Shown piece after piece: positions 1-64,000 of a stretch of 64,000 bases of DNA. Every line of letters begins with the position of its first letter. Within the stretch, counting starts at the first letter, position 1. The notes beneath the pieces are model-generated. The model was not told the DNA's origin. It worked only from the letters and a program-made list of their open reading frames with translations, and made no database searches. The DNA is from Heterobilharzia americana (lineage: Eukaryota; Platyhelminthes; Trematoda; Strigeidida; Schistosomatidae): the NCBI GenBank assembly GCA_944470555.2, contig OX104130.1, positions 3,162,001-3,226,000 of the forward strand, read 5' to 3'. Made by a program: the position numbers and the translations under genes.

Positions 1-79
1 ATATGATTATATTTCTATGCATAATTTTTCTTTGCATCACTTAAAAGACCTACTACTTTAATATACAAGTGATATTAAA

Positions 80-1040
80 TTTACATTTGAGGGTAAAAAT
101 TTCCGCCAGGTTGATGGTGTTGCCATAGGAAGTCCTTTAGACCCTGAGAACCTAACCAACTAAGCCCATCTACATCGAAGACATGTCAGTAGTATCTTAA
201 TTTTTTGTGATAACCCAGGTCAGTCCACTTCAATTCTAAACTGGTTGGATGAAGTACAGAGCAGCATATCCTTGACATCTGTAGATGGTGACTGCTTGCC
301 CTTCTTGGAAATACTAATTAGTCGGCGGCAGGATGGATCCATAAAACGATCTGTCTACAAAAAACCCACATGGACAGGGCAATAGCTTTGTCCAGTTCAG
401 TACAAGCGGCGTTAGTTAATTCTTATTCAGTAGAATTCAACACTTATCCACAGAGGATACTTTAGAAGATGAAAGGGGAACACTGATTGAAATACTGTTG
501 AAAAATAACTATCCATCAAAATTTATCAGGCAGCACAAAATAATCAAAGCGCCAAAACCAGATCTTCAACTTTCCCCAAAAAAGGATATCTTTATCAATC
601 TTCCATGCAAATGTGACTCTCTCATGCTGAAATCTTTAAGCATATACTTAATGATGCTTTTAGAAGGACTTACTATGCAGCTAAGGTTTGTTGAACAGGA
701 ACTACAGCCTGTATATTCTCCCTAACCCTTACAGAATGTGAATGACAAGGTCACATCCTACTGCATCTACCAACTCAAATGTACTCGTGTGGTCACACAT
801 ACATTGGGAGGACTCATAGGTTCATGGAAGTAAGGGCTTCGGAACATATTTCAAAGAGGCTTCACAAGCAAATTAAATCACTTGAACCCATAAACAATGG
901 TAGAAGATGTCCAAGTTCTTCGATCCCGAAACACATCATTGAAACAGGTCACAGGATTGACTTAGCTACCTCTTTAAACCTATTTACGAAACATGTTGCG
1001 GACCGATTCTTAAATTTGTTGAGGCCTTAAGTAATTGGAA
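80..1040 (+). mobile_element. Penelope-like element fragment: RT remnant and GIY-YIG domain, decayed
   Basis: The frame is broken, but ordered blocks remain. VDGVAIGSPL near 112-146 is a Penelope-type RT block. WLDEVQSSISLTSVDGDCLPFLEILISR, then DGSIKRSVYKKPTWTGQ (about 244-382), match the thumb region of Penelope-like proteins. CGHTYIGRTHRFMEVRASEH (about 788-845) is the GIY-YIG nuclease core, with SIPKHIIETGH later. Stops and frameshifts separate these pieces. Penelope-like elements are retroelements whose RT is fused to a GIY-YIG endonuclease. Confidence 0.8.
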
Positions 1041-1724
1041 GTTTAAGTCTTCTTTGTGTGTTCAAAAACAATTCGTTAACGCATTACTAAATCTCCCTTG
1101 GTGAATTCAAATTGGAAACCAAGTTCGATGTACTATTATTTTCGATCTATTGATTTTCATTGTTATTTAACCATCAATTCAGCTTTCTTACTTGAACTCT
1201 TTTCACATACTCAACCCTCATCTTAATGAATTTTCATATAAATACCTATGTCAAGTATTGTGTGATCAGATTGTTCGAAATGTTTTCCGCAGATATACAA
1301 ACACGGTCCAGACAATTTACATCATATTGTTTTCTCTAAAAATGCTGATTTTCGACAAACCGTGGGACATTCCTTAAGTTCCACACAGCCGTCAACCGGT
1401 GCTTACCCAGTTATGGAACTTCTTTTTTGATGCCCGTTTCTTCGTGATGGTACTTAGAAGTGCTATCACTTTTCATCCAACCCACCAATATCTGAGCAGC
1501 ACGACAGGCAAGGTCTGAAACTCACTGCATTATTATACGTTATATTTGCTGAAACCGTGAGGCTTGCGTAATTATCGTCGTATCAACTCTTTCTTATATT
1601 CGGGACATTGTATACAAGGTGCCCGCTGCAAAGTGATACCCTAACCTGCTACAAGCATGGATCAATAAGCAAATAAACGTTTCTTATTCCTTCTCTATTA
1701 TAATCACAGAAGTACTGATCAGTG
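1041..1724. other. Unclassified flanking sequence with one repeat-family piece
   Basis: No coding region is supported. About 1249-1303 resembles one arm of the foldback repeat at 35912-36230 (shared GTGATCAGATTGTTCGAAATG). The rest may be the 3' tail of the Penelope-like element or unique sequence; I cannot tell. Confidence 0.4.
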
Positions 1725-1850
1725 AGTGACTTACTTCGATATGGGATTTCCCGAAGTTCTCATAAGAAGTGGTGACCACCTTTGGGATAAACCTAGTCGG
1801 ACATCAGGATAAATAGTCAAAGAATAAATATCTGAAGAATATTTGCTTGT
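1725..1850 (+). repeat. SINE-1 fragment (tail half)
   Basis: Contains CCCGAAGTTCTCATAAGAAG and a relic of the GTGACC...GGTCAACC segment found in the tail of the SINE-1 family (described at 44545-44765). The tRNA-like head is absent. Confidence 0.5.
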
Positions 1851-1939
1851 TAAGCGAGTCCCAGTAGACATACACTGATCATATCTATGCTTCTTACGTA
1901 ATACTTACAAGTGCATTTTGCTAGATAAACAATTTCTCA

Positions 1940-2975
1940 ATAGTTAAAATTAACCCTTTTGTGGCAGATTGGATAATGTAGCAAACTGTGAGGAGCAGAA
2001 GAGGGGCATACGCTAGCTCGACGATGAAAAGACCTAGAAGATTTGCATTTCGTCGATGATCATTTATATCTAATGTCTTGTCGCACAGACTCGAAGATCT
2101 ACAAGCAGAAACTAACAAGTTGACACAAGAAGCAGAGTAGCGAACACGGAACTCCCTACAGGTGAACGTAGAGAAGACAGAGTGATCAAGATAGCCAACT
2201 GTCACAAACAACAACAACAACAACAAGCACCAATCACCATCAACGAGAGAAATCCAAAGGAAGTTGTATCTTCTATCTACCTCACTTACCTAGGCAGAAT
2301 CGTTTCAACTACAGGCAGTGGCACAGATGACAACGTCAAAGCCAGGATCGGAATATAGCAGGACAGGTCTTCACTAATCTGAAATAATCAGTGTGGAGAT
2401 CTACTCCAGTCCACTCAGCATAAGGCACGATCGAGATCCGGATTTCCAACATCAATCTCAAGTCAGCGCTTCTATATGATGGTTGTGAAAGTTGGCGCGT
2501 TACGAAAACCATTCCCAACAAACTACAGTCATTCATCAACGGCTTCCGCCTGTGCTCACTTGATACTGAAGATCAGATCAGATGGCCAGTATAATAAGAA
2601 TAAGCAAGGTGGAACTCTGGCTGGCTGGCTGGCTGGCCAGCTGGCTGCCTGTCAATGAACCAACCAACCAGGAAACTATCGCCCAACAAATATGCAGAGG
2701 AAAGTGAGATGGAATGGATTAGACATACACTGAGAAGACCGTTTGGGGACATCAGGCATCAGACCAGATCAGGTTGTTGAGTGGAACCCGCATGGGAAAG
2801 GACGAGTTGGGCGTCCCAGATGAGGGTGACATTGTGGAGATCATGTGAGGAAGAAATGAAAGGTTGTGGGTAGTGGTGGAGTCAAGTTGAGAAGACTGCA
2901 GAGAATAGAGTGAGATGGCGATATGCTACTGAAACCCTATGTTCCACTAGGAACCCAAGGGACAAATAATAATGA
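1940..2975 (+). mobile_element. RTE-clade LINE (family A), decayed 3' part
   Basis: Reads in the same order as the other family A copies: an AQTR/LEDLQ-type segment, a CAACAA-rich stretch, ITINERN, TYLGRIVSTTG, then a C-terminal block ending near ETLCSTRNPRDK. It ends in AATAATGATAA. Many stops and indels. A GGCT tandem run lies inside at 2617-2645. The C-terminal order (ISNKELW, GHTLR, LCS-R) is the RTE-clade layout. Confidence 0.8.
2617..2645 (+). repeat. (CTGG)n short tandem repeat
   Basis: About seven imperfect CTGG units within the family A copy. The same site in the copy at 37337-38745 shows a shorter version, so it is a local expansion of the LINE coding sequence. Confidence 0.75.
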
Positions 2976-3480
2976 TAAAAGTAACTTTTGTTACACGGTT
3001 AATTTCAAAATATTTCGTGTATCATCAAAAGAACAAATATATCACAACTTCAAGAAAGACTGAAAATTTAGATTGAAAAAAAACGAAAATTAAACAAACA
3101 CATTCTCATCACTCAGAACACACATCAGTTATATTCTGTAGTATATTCTTTTTTATTTGTCGTATACACATGAATATAACCAGTGAGAATAGTCACAACA
3201 AAATAGGCTTTACTGACAAATATACCAGTAGTATAATAAAAAAGCAAGAAATAAATCTTCGCAAATCTCATAAAAATACTATACACAGGATTGATATATA
3301 TCACAGATTTTTAATTACATGTCAAATTGAAGAGAAAAAGCATTTCAAATATACAATTTTTAAACAAAATGAAATAAAGCCAGATTACAGTGTTCATTAT
3401 TGCTTATCGTTATACTCAAATTTTTTTTTCGTTTAATCTTTAAAAGTATACAAAATAATGTTTGTCAATTTGAGCAGAGT
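2976..3480. other. AT-rich gene-flanking sequence
   Basis: No recognisable gene or repeat. An 88-codon plus-strand open frame at 3170-3436 has Lys/Ile/Asn-rich low-complexity content with no motif and is best explained by base composition. Confidence 0.5.
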
Positions 3481-3486
3481 TTTATT
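3481..3486 (-). terminator. Candidate polyadenylation signal AATAAA
   Basis: First AATAAA on the minus strand after the SGSM-like stop codon, about 165 bases downstream. A second lies at 3157-3152. Such hexamers are common in this AT-rich sequence, so this is only a candidate. Confidence 0.35.
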
Positions 3487-3649
3487 ATGATTTTGAAACT
3501 CAACCAAAAAACAACAATAAACAAATAGACAGAACTAATCATCATATTGTGATCTGTAAGTAGACTCCATGATTAATTGTCTACATGTCGAATAATTGAT
3601 ACACACAGACAACCAATACAGCTAATCAATCAATCGGGTCATCAATCAC
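3481..3649 (-). other. Probable 3' UTR of the SGSM-like gene
   Basis: The sequence directly after the stop codon on the minus strand is AT-rich and without retroelement similarity. The first AATAAA hexamer on that strand is at 3486-3481. The true cleavage site cannot be fixed by eye. Confidence 0.45.
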
Positions 3650-59684
<56,035 letters not shown>

Positions 59685-59814
59685 CTGCAAGAAAAAACAT
59701 TTTGAGAGTGAGGCATGTGTGGATGGTTTGTATATATTTTATGAAGAAGCATTACAAGGAAATAAGTGAAACCTAAGAAATGCAAAGTAAAATAAACATA
59801 CACATGTATATATT

Positions 59815-61013
59815 ATTATGATTTGTCTCTTCGGTTCCTAGTCGAAAATAGGACTTCAGTAACACATCTCCACTCCACTCTCTTCTCTGCAATCTTTTCA
59901 ACCTGCCTCCACAACTACCCACAACCTCTCATTTATTCCTCACACCATCTCCTCCATCTCAGCTTCACCTCGGAAGCCAAATTCATCGCTTCCCATCTGG
60001 GTTCCACTCGAAGGACTGGTGCGCGATGTCACCCAACAGTCTTCTCAGTGCATACCCAATCCATCTCCAATTCATTCAACCACATATCTGTTCAGCAATA
60101 GCTTCCTACTTCCTTGGTTCCTTGCCAGCAAGCCAAACTTCCTTGTTCCTTATTCTTACTATTCTGGACATCTCACCTGATCTTCACTAACCAGAATACG
60201 CTGTCGTTGATAAATATCTCTACCTTGTTGGAAATGATTTTCATAACACCCCAAGTTTCTGAACCATCACATAGAAACACTGACTCCACTGATATCAGTG
60301 TTCAAAATCACAATCTTATTCACGCTTTACACTGAGTGCAGTGCACATCTCCACACTGGTTTCAGGTTAATGAAGGCCTATCTCGCTGTCCTTCCTATGC
60401 TGGCTTTCACCTCCTCGTCTGTGCCTGCACCACCTCTAGTTCAGACGATGCTGTATAGGTAACTAGGTGAAAGATGCTACTTCCTTTACGTCTCTCCCAT
60501 TATTATTGATTGGTACTTCTTCTTCTTCTTCTTCTCCTTGGTAATAGTGTTGGCTGGGTATCTTCATCACCTCCACCTCTGTCTTCTCTACATACACAAT
60601 TGTAGTCTCCTCTTCGCTGCCCTGCCTCGCCCTGCCTCGCCTCGCCTCGTCTCTTTTGTCAACTTCTTAGTTCTTGCCTGTACATCTTCAAGTTCAAGTG
60701 ACATTAGACACAGTCATCCGCGAAATACAAATCTTCTCCTAGGATCTTTTTCCGGTACAGCATATTCCCCTTTTCTCACTCCTCATAGTTAGCTGCATCA
60801 TTCAGTCCAACACAATCAGGAGGATCATCGGTGATAGTAGACAGTAGCCTTGTCTTACTCCTGTCTCCTGTCTTCACTTCGAAGGCATCACTGATCTTCC
60901 CGTTGTGAATTACTTGCCATGTGGCGTCTTCATATAGTTGTTGAATGAGATTGATAAAGGTTTGGGGCACTGAAACCGTAGTGTTGAAGAAGTTGCGAAA
61001 TTACTTCTCGGTC
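59815..61013 (-). mobile_element. RTE-clade LINE (family A), sister of the copy at 54525-55985
   Basis: Nearly identical to that copy over about 1.15 kb, including a 73-codon antisense frame with the same sequence at 54816-55037 and 60114-60335. 5'-truncated inside the RT region, where it meets a TA repeat. It lies immediately upstream of exon 59684-59455 in the same transcriptional orientation as the host gene. Confidence 0.87.
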
Positions 61014-61017
61014 GAAG

Positions 61018-61018
<1 letters not shown>

Positions 61019-61084
<66 letters not shown>

Positions 61085-61085
61085 T
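61019..61085 (+). repeat. (TA)n microsatellite
   Basis: About 65 bases of TA repeat with one interruption (ATGTATA near 61064), abutting the truncated 5' end of the RTE copy. Confidence 0.95.
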
Positions 61086-61389
61086 TCTGAAATTCCTCAG
61101 CTGGACTATTTGGGGTGGATTAAGTTGGATGGATATATAGAAAGCCAGAAAAATTTAAGGATATAAGACCATTGATGTCAACTGTAGACTTGACTAACTT
61201 AAAAACATACAGTCTCCTTAAGACCCCTGAAAAAAACATTCAGAGTACACAATAAGTGACTAGCTTGACTCTAAGTCCAAAACATTTCTTCATTTAAAAC
61301 TGAGAAATATGAAATTAAGTTAAGCTATGACATCAATTCTTGATATACTAGTATTCCAATTAATGACAGCCTAGGTATTATTTCTCATT

Positions 61390-62440
61390 TATTAAACTTG
61401 TACACGTCACTGATAGAAAGATGTCTACTGAATACCAGCGACATCATCAAGGCCTTAAAATTCTGCTTAGAGACTATACTTACCTCACATATAGAGGAGA
61501 ACTATACAGGTAAACTGATGGTGTTGCTATACATTCACCTGCTTCACCCATACTTGTTAACTTATTTATGAGTAGATTTCAAGAAAGTGTCTTCACTCAC
61601 TTACTAAACTCAGATATTTCACTGAGATACCTTGATGAGACATTCGTCATCTTTAAAACACAACTTACAGCAGACATTCTTTGATCAGCTGAACTCTAGA
61701 TCTCCCAGTGTATCAAGTTCAACCGAGAAGAAGACACAGATAAGGAGGGGAACTACCTTTCCTTGATTGTCTTGTTAAGTGGAGAGAAAATGGTCATTTA
61801 GGTATAAGGAAAGCAACACATGCGAACAAATATTTACATTTCAACTCATCACATCCAAACACCAGTATGAAAGTTTCTCTTGCCTCCAGTCTCATAGGCA
61901 GAGCACACACACACACACTTTAATAACGCGAGTTAAGGAACTAAAATATATTAACAAGATACTTAAAATGAATAATATCCAATGGGAATTCATTCACAAA
62001 ATAGAAAATAACAATAAATTACTCTGTAAAACTACTCCTTAATCATGCATCTCAACACAAAGATGAAATTAGGAGAGTGTTGAACAAACGAAACATCATC
62101 AGAGTATTCTACAGAACATCAAACACATTCCAGAACACCTTAGACCATGTGAAGGATGAGTTCCCTGTAGATTCACAATCTAATTGTGTTTATAAAATAA
62201 AATACTCAGTCTATGGTGTAAGATACATAGAACAGACTTGCCTTGAAATAAAAATGAGGAGAAATGAACACCGAAGAGCTTCCACTCGACCTCCTAGAAA
62301 TCTAGTGGAATTAAAAAGCAACTTGAATAGAACTTCAGCCATAGCTCTACATGTCAAAATGTCGACTTTGACAATATAGAAATTATTCAGAAAGACTAGG
62401 AATTATCGAGAACGTTTCTTCACATAAACTGCAATCGGAA
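61390..62440 (+). mobile_element. Penelope-like element: RT end and GIY-YIG domain, decayed
   Basis: Pieces in order: TDGVAIHSPASPILVNLFM (61514-61570), then LRYLDETFVIF (61621-61655; the RT active-site YxDD reads YLDE). Next LSLIVLLS and RVKELKYINKILKMNNI, then NKRNIIRVFYRTSNTFQNTL. The GIY-YIG-type end follows: CVYKIKYSVYGVRYIEQT, then EIKMRRNEHRRA. The nuclease YIG is YIE. Stops at several sites. Different in sequence from the fragment at 80-1040. Confidence 0.82.
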
Positions 62441-63105
62441 TTGTCTAAATAGGAAGGAGTGAGGGAATAAACATAGTTTGACCTAGTCACAACCCATCTC
62501 CATATACTGATATTACCAACACAAAAGTAAAAAGTACCATCAACATATGTGTATATACAAATGCTAAACTGTAATTCATACACTCTACATACACACACAC
62601 ACACACATTGAATACACTATATATGTATTCGGACAATGTTGAATCATTCATCCAAAAGAACTCAAATCAACTTATCACATATAAGCTTCCGGTTTATTGT
62701 TACTTTGATAAAGTGATCAGTATTAAACAGCAAAACATCAGTTGAAGAAATGTTTTTCGCTATTCATTTACTAGGAAATATAAATACTAAATTAACTGAA
62801 TAGATTTAATGACAATATATGCGGTATCTAGGAGATTGTTTTTAGAAATCCTGTCACTCACAGTTATAATTTTAATTCACTTATAATCATCCACTTCAAA
62901 CATTTACTCACCTATGGATTAGATAAATGTATTCTACCTTTGGAGTAAGAAGGTTTCATCATGTTCAAAGGAAGTTATGAAGCGAAATAGTAATTCGTTT
63001 TATCAACTACCTGTCTACTGAATAATCATTCCTAGCCACAAAAAAAAAATACCACATTTCTGTTTTTACATCCAGTAATTACTGGTCTTTCTTATATCAG
63101 ATGTG
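62441..63105. other. Sequence upstream of the visible exons, no gene
   Basis: A short CA run at 62591-62607. I looked for RUN-domain coding on minus and found none. Confidence 0.45.
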
Positions 63106-63109
63106 TTCA

Positions 63110-64000
63110 GTGATAGAGAGAGGAAGAGAAAACTAATGTAAAGTCTCGCATACAAGTGTATCGGTTCAACTTGTAACACGTCATAGTTGCAGAATGCAAA
63201 GAACAAGTAGCTGATATCAAAGTAGACAAGGGTATATGGGAAGAGAAGGAATTTGAAGGTTAGTGAAAATGTTCAGGAAATAGACGATATCTGTAGCATT
63301 TCACTAAGATTATCTAAATAGATAATCTGTACCACCTCACAGTCACTCAAACTAACATTCAGAGACTAAATCTTTGTCTAACTAACCTAGACCTTCCCTA
63401 AATCCAATCCAACTTTTCCTACAGCTTAGTAATTGCAACATATGGACAAGCCATTTAAGTCACTGAAAGTTCACAGCGCCCTATCGATTTACTTCACTTC
63501 CTTGCCTATTATCATTCGCCTAACCTCGACATTGTTCATACGATGATTCCACTAAACAGGAGTAATGCTATAAAGATACCAATGCTCAAAAATGTGTAAT
63601 CTCTTCATATCTTTTGTCTTCAGTCTCCATGTATCACAACCACTACAATGCATCATACTCATCCTTTTAACAAGTAGTCGGGTTTATCTCCAGCAGGCAC
63701 CGGAGATAAAGCAAGTTTGTAAACATCTAACGAACCATCTGTGTTCAAGATGTGATATCGACAGCATTCAACCATTTCACTCTCTATCCTTAAACTAGTC
63801 CTGAAATATCATCTTACATTTAACAGGTATGAAACCTATGCCAGCCAAACATACTTAGATTTCTACTCAACGTGTTCAGAAGACCCTGCATTTATCATCA
63901 TCATCTTCACTAAGTAGAACAACATTGTCTGCGCACTTCCAGTCAACTAGATGTAGTCTAGTGAGTAAATTAATCCCTGTGAATTCAAAGATTTCTAAGG
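63110..64000 (-). mobile_element. Family B LINE, runs off the window
   Basis: On minus, from the window edge: a decayed ...DNVVLLSEDDDDK segment near 63905-63935, then the MPAKHT/FIPVKCKM-like region and EMVEC near 63770. The decayed C-terminus and 3' tail continue down to 63110. Frame broken. Confidence 0.7.

Noticed and set aside
3170..3436. 88-codon plus-strand open frame downstream of the gene
   Set aside because: Low-complexity Lys/Asn/Ile content expected from AT-rich DNA; no similarity.

Overview
The window looks like animal genomic DNA from a schistosome-type flatworm (Schistosomatidae, most likely Schistosoma). The reasons are: AT-rich sequence with long repeat-packed introns; decayed RTE-clade and other non-LTR retrotransposons plus Penelope-like elements; many tRNA-headed SINEs; and SINE copies carrying hammerhead-ribozyme relics of the Smalpha type known from schistosomes. 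Species is not resolvable by eye. No bacterial-style operon, CRISPR array, rRNA gene or functional tRNA gene was seen.

One host protein gene could be supported. It occupies nearly the whole window on the minus strand: 15 consecutive exons from 59684 down to a stop codon at 3650-3652. Each exon was read from the sequence; every junction has AG/GT ends and all 14 joins keep phase, giving 2883 coding bases (960 residues plus stop). The product is an SGSM1/2-type small G protein signalling modulator: a Rab-binding PH-like region first, then a C-terminal TBC Rab-GAP domain with both catalytic fingers (IxxDxxR and YxQ). The N-terminal RUN-domain exons were not found and should lie beyond base 64000.

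Everything else is intronic or flanking and mostly mobile DNA. Family A (RTE clade, ending in short AAT repeats) has copies at 1.95-2.98 kb, 3.88-4.79 kb, 11.0-11.3 kb, 37.3-38.7 kb, 42.2-43.2 kb, 46.8-47.9 kb, 54.5-56.0 kb and 59.8-61.0 kb. Family B (another non-LTR lineage) has copies at 5.0-5.3, 11.7-13.9, 23.3-24.5, 34.8-35.3, 49.4-51.0 and 63.1-64.0 kb. Penelope-like fragments lie at both ends. At least five tRNA-headed short repeat families and several foldback (inverted-repeat) structures fill the introns. All retrotransposon reading frames are broken.

Layout from low to high coordinate: Penelope and RTE relics downstream of the gene (1-3.0 kb), 3' UTR and terminal exon (3.5-3.74 kb), TBC catalytic exons (10.1-19.7 kb), linker exons (21-27.5 kb), start of the TBC domain (27-30 kb), middle region (33-39 kb), PH-like region (44-59.7 kb), then the unfinished 5' intron (59.7-64 kb).
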